The notes under the pieces are model-generated. The model searched no databases and was not told the DNA's origin. It saw only the letters and a list, made by a program, of their open reading frames with translations. This document shows, piece by piece, positions 1 to 7,863 of a stretch of DNA of 40,607 bases (positions are counted from its first letter, which is position 1; every line of letters starts with the position of its first letter). The position numbers and the translations under genes were made by a program. The stretch is from contig DAOVAR010000004.1 of the NCBI GenBank assembly GCA_030670905.1, positions 1 through 40,607 on the forward strand. The letters run 5' to 3'. The stretch is from Candidatus Bipolaricaulota bacterium (GTDB lineage: Bacteria; Bipolaricaulota; Bipolaricaulia; UBA7950; UBA9294).

Positions 1-384
1 GGGATCTGCATCAACCCAGTGAGCGATACCACGCTTTACTTTCTTCTCAATTTTGTCGCCCAACTCCTCCCAGTTCTCTTCGTTCTTGCGCTCACCCCAA
101 TGAAAGATGCCGTGTTTGATTTTGGATTCGATCCTGTCGACTGTTTTGTCCCAAGTGCGCTCCTTCCGCCACGAAGGGAGAACGCGTCCATTGACCCCGA
201 TCCCTGTCCAAGCGAAGAACAAGATAAACAGGAACCATAAACCAGCGGCTTGCAGATAGTTAAGAACAGGCAGCAGTCCAAGATGTCCGGCCAGAATGCT
301 ATTCCATAGCATCATTATCACCCAACTGAAAAAGAAGAACGCGGCAACGCCGCCACAAGTTACAAGTTTTGTGAGCAATCGCAT
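1..384 (-). CDS. small membrane protein, 3' end truncated by window edge (hypothetical)
   Basis: Reverse complement from 384 reads MRLLTKLVTCGGVAAFFFFSWVIMMLWNSILAGHLGLLPVLNYLQAAGLWFLFILFFAWTGIGVNGRVLPSWRKERTWDKTVDRIESKIKHGIFHWGERKNEENWEELGDKIEKKVKRGIAHWVDADP, open to the edge; AGGGAGGTG Shine-Dalgarno just upstream; two hydrophobic segments. Not in ORF track because no stop is in the window. Confidence 0.75.
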   Translation of the reverse strand, partial: MRLLTKLVTCGGVAAFFFFSWVIMMLWNSILAGHLGLLPVLNYLQAAGLWFLFILFFAWTGIGVNGRVLPSWRKERTWDKTVDRIESKIKHGIFHWGERKNEENWEELGDKIEKKVKRGIAHWVDADP

Positions 385-415
385 CACATAACACCTCCCT
401 AAACTGAATAAGACA

Positions 416-444
416 ATTATAGTTCGCTCAGCCGTAAGAAAAAA
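416..444 (-). promoter_or_regulatory. putative sigma70-like promoter for the 1..384 CDS (perfect -10 TATAAT, poor -35)
   Basis: Reverse complement TTTTTT-17-TATAAT upstream of the 384 start; only the -10 is convincing. Confidence 0.4.
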
Positions 445-771
445 GATCGATGGAAAGTGAGAGATAGAGGTTAGCCAAGGGTGTGATGGAAGAGATAGTC
501 AAGAGTCGTGAGTCGATAGTGCAGGTCGAAAGTCCGAGCCAAGAAGCAACAAACGATTGGATCTGCTCCTCTGTAGAAGAGGATTCTCTGATATCCCTGG
601 AAATGCGGCATGCAGCTTGTGCCATAACGAACGGGGACTGGTTGGTTTCTTGACGGAGCCAAGAGAAACACTGCGTCGTACATTATCAACGGAGAGTTTA
701 AGGATAGGTTTCCCTTAGAGAACAGTTAGGTTGTTGAGTAGTTGAGTCGGCAAGTAAGGAGAAACAGATAT

Positions 772-2223
772 CTATTCTGGTAGTTCATCGAACGGGTAGG
801 TTAGGATAGGGTGGCGAGCAGCTCGCGTTTGGTCAAGTCGCTGCACCGGGGCATGCTGCGGAGCAGCACGAAGCAGTTCTGGGTTTTCCTTAGCCTCAAG
901 AGCGATCTTTTCCATCACGCCAATGAAACGGTCGAGGGTTTCCTTTCCCTCACACTCAGTTGGCTCAATCATCAATGCTTCACGTACGATTAATGGGAAG
1001 TATACTGTAGGTGGATAGAATCCGTAGTCAATCAGTCGTTTGGCGATATCGAACGTTGTTATTCCCTGTCCAAGCTTCTCTCCCGAAAGGACAAACTCGT
1101 GCTTACACAGCCTGTCGTAGGGTAAGTGGTAGGTTTTCTTGAGGCGCTCCTGAAGGTAATTGGCATTAAGCACAGCGTTGTCGCTTACAGCGTGCAGTCC
1201 ATCATCTCCGAGGAGTAAGATGTAGGCATATGCCTTAAGAATAACGCCGAAATTACCATAGAAGGAATGCATGCACCCAATTGAACGAGGGAAGTTTCGG
1301 TCGAGATGGTAGCCGTTTTCGTCTTTAGTTATCCGTGGAACAGGAAGGAAGTCAACCAGACATTGTGATACCGCAACCGGCCCTGACCCCGGCCCTCCAC
1401 CGCCGTGTGGCGCAGATAGGGTTTTGTGTAGGTTGAAGTGGAATGCATCCGCTCCCATATCTCCGGGTCGTGCTTGGCCAAGGAAAGCATTTAGGTTTGC
1501 GCCGTCAAAATAGCACAAGCCGCCAGCAGTATGAACCATTTGTGTTATCTCAAGGATTCTTTCCTCGAAGATCCCTAGTGTATTGGGAACGGTAAGCATG
1601 ATTCCAGCGACGGTCTCGTCAAGGGTTTCTCGTAAGGCAACAAGGTCAACCATTCCATCTTCTCCCGATGGAATCTGAGTAATAGAGAAACCGGAGGTTG
1701 TTGCCGATGCTGGATTGGTACCGTGTGCTGAATCAGGGAGAAGCATTCGCTTGCGTTTGCTCTCGCCTCGTTCTCTGAAATAGCGGTTGAAGAGGAACAT
1801 TCCAGTAAGTTCACCATGTGCGCCGGCTGCTGGTTGCAGAGTGATGTCAGATAAGCCAGCGATGTTGCACAAGTAGCGTGATGCTTCATGTAACAAGGCA
1901 AGTGAACCCTGAACCAGTCGCTCATCGGCTAAGGGATGTGCGTCTGCAAATGCTGGAAGCTGTGCTAGATCCTCGTTCACTTTTGGGTTGTATTTCATCG
2001 TACAACTTCCAAGGGGGTACAGCCCGTCATCTACGCCATAGTTCAGTTTGGATAGGCGAGTATAATGACGAACAAGTTCCGGCTCGCTTAGGGCAGGGAT
2101 CCGCGGTTTACGGGAACGCCTGAGTGAATGTGGGATAAGCTTCTCCAGCCCCTGTTGCGGAACATCCAGCGCCGGCAAGACTTTCCCTTCTCGTTTTCCT
2201 TTTGCGTCGAAGATTGTCTTCAT
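772..2223 (-). CDS. gcvPB: glycine dehydrogenase (decarboxylating) subunit 2
   Basis: 483 aa; PLP-lysine region NLHKTLSAPHGGGGPGSGPV; overlaps the upstream gcvPA stop (ATGA). Confidence 0.96.
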   Translation of the reverse strand: MKTIFDAKGKREGKVLPALDVPQQGLEKLIPHSLRRSRKPRIPALSEPELVRHYTRLSKLNYGVDDGLYPLGSCTMKYNPKVNEDLAQLPAFADAHPLADERLVQGSLALLHEASRYLCNIAGLSDITLQPAAGAHGELTGMFLFNRYFRERGESKRKRMLLPDSAHGTNPASATTSGFSITQIPSGEDGMVDLVALRETLDETVAGIMLTVPNTLGIFEERILEITQMVHTAGGLCYFDGANLNAFLGQARPGDMGADAFHFNLHKTLSAPHGGGGPGSGPVAVSQCLVDFLPVPRITKDENGYHLDRNFPRSIGCMHSFYGNFGVILKAYAYILLLGDDGLHAVSDNAVLNANYLQERLKKTYHLPYDRLCKHEFVLSGEKLGQGITTFDIAKRLIDYGFYPPTVYFPLIVREALMIEPTECEGKETLDRFIGVMEKIALEAKENPELLRAAPQHAPVQRLDQTRAARHPILTYPFDELPE

Positions 2224-3545
2224 GTTATATCCCTCAAAGCGTTTACCAACGAATCCAACTCCTCCTTTGTTCGCTGCTCAGTTACGGCAAAGCTAAGGGC
2301 TTGTTTTACTCCTAGTTCACTCAAGGAGGAGGGGTTGTTGACCAGGATCTTGTCGCGTGCTAGCCGCCTACAAACTGACTGCGGATCGCCAGGAACACTG
2401 ATGACGAATTCATTGAAAAATGGACCGGAGAAAGCGAGACTGTATCCAGGAAGTGATCCTATACGCTCTGCCAGGTAGTGCGCTTTCTCCAGGTTAAGTA
2501 GGGCTAGCTCTTGCAGGCCATGTGCACCCAGACCGGCGAGGTATACAGCCGCTGCCAAAGCGCACAGCGTGGAGTTGGTGCAGATGTTGGATGTTGCTCG
2601 TCCCCTGCGGATGTGCTGCTCGCGCGTTTGCGAGGTCATTGTGTAAGCAATCTCCCCTTGCGCGTCCACGGTACGGCCAATGATTCGACCGGGCATACTG
2701 CGTAGGTACTGTTTGCGACAGGCAAACAGACCAAGGAATGGGCCACCAAATGAGGGAGAAAGGCCAAGTGGCTGTCCTTCTCCTACGACAATATCGGCAC
2801 CCGCTTTGCCCGGGGGCGCAATAAGACCGAGGGAAATGGGGTTTACGGCAACAATTAGTAGCGCTGCCCCCAGTCGTTCTTTGAGCCCGTTCATTTCCTC
2901 GATTATTCCAAATGTGTTAGGACTCTGTACCACGAGAGCGGAGATTTTTGTTGGCAAGGAATCGGCATTATAGCGACCTATGTGGTCGTAGGGGACCTCG
3001 ACAACTTCGATGCCGGTGGCTTGGCAATAAGTATCAAGGACTTGCCGGTAGTGAGGGTAGAGCGACCTACAAACAGCGACCTTATCTGTTTTTGCGATTC
3101 GCTCAGCCATGAACACCGCTTCAGCAAGGGCAGTCGCACCATCGTACATAGAGGAATTCGCCACATCCATTCCGGTCAGTTCGCAGAGAAGGGTTTGAAA
3201 TTCGAACATTGCCGTAAGCGTTCCTTGGCTCATCTCTGGTTGGTACGGTGTATAAGCGGTAGAGAACTCACTACGCGAGGTAACGTAGGGCACTACTCTG
3301 GGAATGTAGTGATCGTAAACCCCTCCCCCAAGGAAGGACGTATACTGTTCCCAGGCAGCATTAAGAGGCGCTAGTTTGTGCACTTTGCAGACTGTCTCAA
3401 GCTCACTCCTCTCTGGAAGTCCAATTGGCTGGTAGCGATCCCTAACTTGCCTGGGAATATCGTTGAACAATTCTTCTAACGACGAGACGCCAACTGCATC
3501 AAGCATTGCCCGGCGATCTGCTTCCGTGTTAGCTATGTAACGCAT
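2220..3545 (-). CDS. gcvPA: glycine dehydrogenase (decarboxylating) subunit 1
   Basis: 441 aa; MRYIANTEADRRAML..., FLGGGVYDHYIP, YTPYQPEMSQGTLTAMFEFQT motifs typical of GcvPA. Confidence 0.96.
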   Translation of the reverse strand: MRYIANTEADRRAMLDAVGVSSLEELFNDIPRQVRDRYQPIGLPERSELETVCKVHKLAPLNAAWEQYTSFLGGGVYDHYIPRVVPYVTSRSEFSTAYTPYQPEMSQGTLTAMFEFQTLLCELTGMDVANSSMYDGATALAEAVFMAERIAKTDKVAVCRSLYPHYRQVLDTYCQATGIEVVEVPYDHIGRYNADSLPTKISALVVQSPNTFGIIEEMNGLKERLGAALLIVAVNPISLGLIAPPGKAGADIVVGEGQPLGLSPSFGGPFLGLFACRKQYLRSMPGRIIGRTVDAQGEIAYTMTSQTREQHIRRGRATSNICTNSTLCALAAAVYLAGLGAHGLQELALLNLEKAHYLAERIGSLPGYSLAFSGPFFNEFVISVPGDPQSVCRRLARDKILVNNPSSLSELGVKQALSFAVTEQRTKEELDSLVNALRDIT

Positions 3546-3551
3546 TTAAAG

Positions 3552-3935
3552 CTATTCGCTGGAAAGATACTTCTCGTAGGCAGCTGCGTCGAGAAGACTG
3601 TCGACCTGTGCGGGGCTGGCTACTTCGATAACGACAAGCCACCCCTTGCTGTGTGGGTCTTCATTGACTGTCTCCGGAGAATCTTCAAGCCCTTCGTTGA
3701 CCTCAACTACCTTGCCGCTTATCGGCGCGTAAACGTCACTTACCGCTTTTACTGACTCCAGCGTCGCCAGAGTGTCTCCTTCTTCTAACTGTGCCTCTAG
3801 CGCTGGAAGCTCGACAAAAACGATATCTCCTAATTCACCTTGCGCATGGTTGGTGATTCCTATTCTTACTTTGTTGCCTTCCAGGCTGACCCACTCGTGT
3901 TCCTTGGTGTAACGAAATTGTGTCGGATATGTCAT
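3552..3935 (-). CDS. gcvH: glycine cleavage system H protein
   Basis: MTYPTQFRYTKEHEWVSLEGNKVRIGITNHAQGELGDIVFVELP... LESVKAVSDVYAPISG lipoyl site. Start placed at 3935 (GGGGGG SD) rather than 3959 of the ORF track. Confidence 0.96.
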   Translation of the reverse strand: MTYPTQFRYTKEHEWVSLEGNKVRIGITNHAQGELGDIVFVELPALEAQLEEGDTLATLESVKAVSDVYAPISGKVVEVNEGLEDSPETVNEDPHSKGWLVVIEVASPAQVDSLLDAAAYEKYLSSE

Positions 3936-4003
3936 TATTCCCCCCCGCATTGAGATCAAAGATTCCTGAAATAATCATGCCGTACTCCGTTAATTGACTA
4001 GCG

Positions 4004-5410
4004 TTAAGATGGTGGTCCCTCGCTCCAGCTTGATGAGTAGAAGCTGGCATAGGCTTTTTGGAAGGCGAGAGTTACTTTTCCCAGAGGGCCGTTTCGTTGC
4101 TTGGCAATGATAATCTCTGCTTTACTTACTATTCCTTGCCCTTTCTTGGCGGCCTCCTCCTCTGGCCTATCATAGTAGTCCTCTCGATAGATGAACGTAA
4201 CCAAGTCAGCGTCCTGTTCAATTGCCCCACTCTCGCGCAGATCAGATAGCCGGGGATATCTCTTTCCCTTCTCTCTCTGTTCCACGGCTCGGTTCAGCTG
4301 GGAGACCGCAACTACTGGGACTCTTAGTTCCCGCGCAAGCTTCTTCAGCGACCGGGAGATGTAGGCAATTTCTTGCTCGCGTACGTCAGTATGGATCCCT
4401 CCCGAGACAAGCTGCATATAGTCGACGATAATCAAGTCTAAACCGTGTTGTACTGCCATCCGGCGCGCCTTAGCCTTGATCTCCAGGATGGATGCTCCAG
4501 CAGTATCATCGACGATGATCGTTGTTTGCTGGAATTTGCTTGCCGCGTTGGCGAGGTCTCGCCACTTGGGGGGCGGAACGTAACCACCACGCAATCGATG
4601 CAGGCTTACTTGTGCTTCTCCGCATAGGAGCCGTTCCAGAAGTTGCTCCTTGGCCATCTCCAGAGAAAAAATACCTACCGCCGCCTTCCCGCGAATCGCC
4701 GCATTTCTTGCCAGAGTAAGAGCTAGGCTTGTCTTTCCTGTTCCTGGCCTACCCGCGATAATGATTAGATCTGAGGGCTGTAGTCCAGATGTCATCTCGT
4801 CAAAGTCGGGGAAACCCGTCGCTATTCCTGTGATCGTATGACGGTCCGGATCGCGGTGCAGTTCCTCTAGCGCATCAATGTGCTCGTAGAGGAACTGGCT
4901 GAGTAGGTAGTAGTCCCCTCCTGAATCGCGGCGAGAGATATCAAAGATTATTGATTCTGCTTTATCGAGAACCTCATCTGTGTTATGAGCCTCGTCGAAG
5001 CCAAACTCAGCGATCCGCCCTCCTGCTTCGATCAGTGCGCGCAAGGTAGCTTTCTTGTGTACGATCTCAGCGTAGTACTCCAAGCTGGCCGTAGTTGTTA
5101 CACGATCGAGAAGCTCATTCAGGTAAGCGCGTCCACCTGCTTTCTGCATCATGTTCTTTTCTTCCAAACGATTGGCTACAGTGACAATATCAGCAGGCTT
5201 ACCGTTGTCGAAAAGCTCGCGGATGACTCGGAAGATCACCCTGTGAGCTTGTTGGTAGAAGTACTCTGGTCTCAGCTGTTCTAGTAGAATGGGAACTGCC
5301 CCTTCGGGCTCCAGAATCGCGGAGCCAAGTACTACTTGTTCGGCTTCAATATTTCTTGGGAGAGATCGCAGATAGGTTCCGTTTGTTTCTACAGCTTTTT
5401 GTTCCCTCAT
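4004..5410 (-). CDS. dnaB: replicative DNA helicase DnaB
   Basis: ~468 aa; N-terminal LPRNIEAEQVVLGSAIL, Walker A AGRPGTGKTSLAL, C-terminal DnaB motifs (LSDLRESGAIEQDADLV, IAKQRNGPLG). Start ATG 5410 preferred over GTG 5416. Confidence 0.96.
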   Translation of the reverse strand: MREQKAVETNGTYLRSLPRNIEAEQVVLGSAILEPEGAVPILLEQLRPEYFYQQAHRVIFRVIRELFDNGKPADIVTVANRLEEKNMMQKAGGRAYLNELLDRVTTTASLEYYAEIVHKKATLRALIEAGGRIAEFGFDEAHNTDEVLDKAESIIFDISRRDSGGDYYLLSQFLYEHIDALEELHRDPDRHTITGIATGFPDFDEMTSGLQPSDLIIIAGRPGTGKTSLALTLARNAAIRGKAAVGIFSLEMAKEQLLERLLCGEAQVSLHRLRGGYVPPPKWRDLANAASKFQQTTIIVDDTAGASILEIKAKARRMAVQHGLDLIIVDYMQLVSGGIHTDVREQEIAYISRSLKKLARELRVPVVAVSQLNRAVEQREKGKRYPRLSDLRESGAIEQDADLVTFIYREDYYDRPEEEAAKKGQGIVSKAEIIIAKQRNGPLGKVTLAFQKAYASFYSSSWSEGPPS

Positions 5411-5427
5411 TTTCACCCCGCTCTTTC

Positions 5428-5455
5428 ATTATACGACCTTCCTGTTGAGAAACAA
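5428..5455 (-). promoter_or_regulatory. putative promoter for dnaB-gcvH-gcvPA-gcvPB
   Basis: Reverse complement TTGTTT-16-TATAAT (-10 = 5428..5433); predicted 5' leader is only ~10 nt. Confidence 0.5.
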
Positions 5456-5507
5456 CACGGCCCACAATTCCCTAGTATGGTGGGGTTTTGGCCAATACCC
5501 ATATGTA

Positions 5508-5536
5508 TTGAAGGAGCCTTGCTGGTTTGCTATACT
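5508..5536 (+). promoter_or_regulatory. putative sigma70-like promoter for rpsB-tsf-pyrH
   Basis: TTGAAG (5508..5513) -17 nt- TATACT (5531..5536), then GGGAGGGTGAT SD before the GTG start at 5569. Confidence 0.65.
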
Positions 5537-5568
5537 TTGGGTAAAGATTCAATTCTTGGGAGGGTGAT

Positions 5569-6471
5569 GTGCAAGTTCTGACAATGAAGGAATTGCTGGA
5601 GACCGGAGTTCATTTCGGTCACAGGAAACGCAAGTGGAACCCTAAGATGGCTCCTTATATTTTTACTGAGCGTAAGGGTATTCACATTGTTGATCTTGAA
5701 CAGACCGTTGAAATGTTCGAGCGGGCGTATTTTTTTGTTCGTGACCGGATTGCTGAGGGAGGCGAAATCCTGTTTGTTGGAACCAAGAAGCAGGTTCAAG
5801 CCACAATCGAGGAAGAAGCAAGACGTTGTGGGGCGCATTATGTCAACCACCGCTGGCTTGGCGGAACTCTAACCAACTTCGCCACGATCAAGCAGAGCAT
5901 CAACCGGATGAAGAAGTTGGAGATAATGGCGGAGGAAGGCGAAATGGAGGTTATTCCGCCTAAAGAGGCAACCAAGTTTCGGCGAGCGTTAGCCAAGCTA
6001 CAACGCAATCTGAACGGGCTTCGTCATCTAGAGCGCCTTCCCGACCTAGTGTATGTTATCGATCCGGATATTGAAGCAAATACTGTGCGTGAGGCAAAGA
6101 TCTTGAATATTCCGGTCATTGCCATCGTAGACACCAATTGTGACCCTGATCCGATCGATTTCCTCATTCCGGGAAATGATGATGCTATCAAAGCGACCAA
6201 GCTTATCACCTCGCGTTTAGCTGATGCAGTACTGGAAGGGCGCGAAGGAAGACAGGCGGATGAGGCGGCAGAGAAAAAAGCCAAAGAAGCTGAGCTAGCC
6301 AAACAAGGTGAGAAACCCAAGGAGCCCAAGCCAGCCTCTGTTACCCCCGTGTCGGAAGAGGCTGCGGCTGCAGAGAAAGAAGTAACTGTTAAGGCGGCAA
6401 CTGAGGACAAGATCTCTGACTCTGATGTTGTAGAAGGAGAAGAAACTGATCGCGATGACAATTCGAATTGA
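5569..6471 (+). CDS. rpsB: 30S ribosomal protein S2 with long charged C-terminal extension
   Basis: [46 protein letters not shown]...; GTG start. Residues after ~225 form a Lys/Glu/Ala-rich tail. Confidence 0.97.
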   Translation: MQVLTMKELLETGVHFGHRKRKWNPKMAPYIFTERKGIHIVDLEQTVEMFERAYFFVRDRIAEGGEILFVGTKKQVQATIEEEARRCGAHYVNHRWLGGTLTNFATIKQSINRMKKLEIMAEEGEMEVIPPKEATKFRRALAKLQRNLNGLRHLERLPDLVYVIDPDIEANTVREAKILNIPVIAIVDTNCDPDPIDFLIPGNDDAIKATKLITSRLADAVLEGREGRQADEAAEKKAKEAELAKQGEKPKEPKPASVTPVSEEAAAAEKEVTVKAATEDKISDSDVVEGEETDRDDNSN

Positions 6472-7048
6472 AGATGTAAAGAAACTGCGTGGGAAGACAG
6501 GGATCGGGGTCATGGATTGTAAGGCTGCCCTCATTGAAGCAAAAGGAGATATAGACAAGGCAACAAAAGTGTTGCGAGAAAAAGGACTAGAGCTCTTCGG
6601 ACATGTGGGTCGTGACGCAAACGAGGGCCGAATTGAGACTTATGTTCATCATAGTGGGAAAGTAGGTGTGTTGCTGGAAGTGGACTGCAATACTGACTTT
6701 GCCGCTAACAGCGCTGATTTTCGGCAGTTTGCACGGGGACTAGCAATGCACATTGCTGCTGCCCGTCCTCGATATATCGCTCTTGAAGATGTAGCAGCTG
6801 CGGAACTAGAAGAAGAGAAGGAGATTTACCGTAAGCAGTTAGAAGGCCAGGGCAAGCCGCAGAAAATCGTGGAGAGAATTATCGAAGGACGCGTCAAGAA
6901 GTTCTACGCCGAGACCTGTCTTCTCAAACAGCCTTTTGTTAGGGATCCGTCGCGGACGATCGAGGAGCTGTTGGTAGAACTGCGCTCCAAGACAGGCGAA
7001 AACATCGTCGTAAAGAGATTTGTTCGCTATCAGATCGGAGAAGAGTAA
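6455..7048 (+). CDS. tsf: elongation factor Ts (short form)
   Basis: 197 aa; [44 protein letters not shown]; overlaps rpsB by 17 nt. Confidence 0.96.
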   Translation: MTIRIEDVKKLRGKTGIGVMDCKAALIEAKGDIDKATKVLREKGLELFGHVGRDANEGRIETYVHHSGKVGVLLEVDCNTDFAANSADFRQFARGLAMHIAAARPRYIALEDVAAAELEEEKEIYRKQLEGQGKPQKIVERIIEGRVKKFYAETCLLKQPFVRDPSRTIEELLVELRSKTGENIVVKRFVRYQIGEE

Positions 7049-7052
7049 GTTT

Positions 7053-7742
7053 ATGCATCCTCCATCTTGTGTGCTTCTTAAACTAAGCGGTGAAGCATTT
7101 AAGGGTCCCCAGGGGCCACTTTCCCCGGAGTCATTGCGCCACATAGTGGAAGAGATTGCCTCCTTGAAAGACACTCGGCTGGCAGTCGTGGTTGGCGGGG
7201 GAAACATCATTCGCGGGGCGCGTAATCAGTGGTTAGGTCGCGTCGAGGCAGATGCTCTAGGGATGCTTGCCACTATAATTAACGGTCTTGCTCTGAAAGC
7301 TTTCTTGGAGGAGTTTGGGCGAGAAGTGATTGTACAATCGGCGATTGTTAGTGAATTCGCTGAACCAGTAGCGCCGGACAAGGCAAGTGTGGCTATGCGT
7401 GATGGGAAGATAGTTGTTTTCGTTGGAGGCACTGGCAATCCTTTTGTCACTACGGATACCGCTGCCGCGGTTCGCGCAGCGGCAATTCGGGCTGATGTTG
7501 TTGCCAAGGCATCCAATGTTGACGGGGTATTCACAAGCGATCCAGCAACAGGGGGAGCAACTCAGCTGTTGCGCGAATTGAGCTTCGATACGTTTATTGA
7601 GAAACGCTACGGCGTAATGGACCTGGTGGCAGTTGAGATTTGCAGGGAGAACAACCTTCCCATCGTTGTATTCAACTGGAACAAACTGGGAGCGCTACGA
7701 GCGATTGCGTCAGGCGAGAAGATAGGAACGCTTATCTGCTAG
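7053..7742 (+). CDS. pyrH: UMP kinase
   Basis: LKLSGEAFKGPQGPLSPESLRHIVEEIASLKDTRLAVVVGGGNIIRGA; start placed at ATG 7053. Confidence 0.96.
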   Translation: MHPPSCVLLKLSGEAFKGPQGPLSPESLRHIVEEIASLKDTRLAVVVGGGNIIRGARNQWLGRVEADALGMLATIINGLALKAFLEEFGREVIVQSAIVSEFAEPVAPDKASVAMRDGKIVVFVGGTGNPFVTTDTAAAVRAAAIRADVVAKASNVDGVFTSDPATGGATQLLRELSFDTFIEKRYGVMDLVAVEICRENNLPIVVFNWNKLGALRAIASGEKIGTLIC

Positions 7743-7863
7743 AAAGCGTATGGGACTCCGAAGTCTACCCTATGGCGTATATCTGGCCATGTCTCTCTAT
7801 CGAATCTTATGCGGGTGAAATACTGTAGACTGTATACATCTTCCCGTGCCAGCTGATGCTGCT

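Noticed and set aside
36-281. ORFs 36..281 (-) and 19..240 (+)
   Set aside because: Overlap the open reading frame 384..1 (-), which has a good SD and membrane-protein composition; these are alternative-frame artefacts.
2982-3374. 130-aa + strand ORF antisense to gcvPA
   Set aside because: Lies fully opposite a well-conserved gene; no recognisable domain or convincing SD.
6024-6461. 145-aa - strand ORF, Ser/Ala-rich
   Set aside because: Mirror of the rpsB low-complexity tail; composition is explained by the antisense of Lys/Glu/Ala codons.
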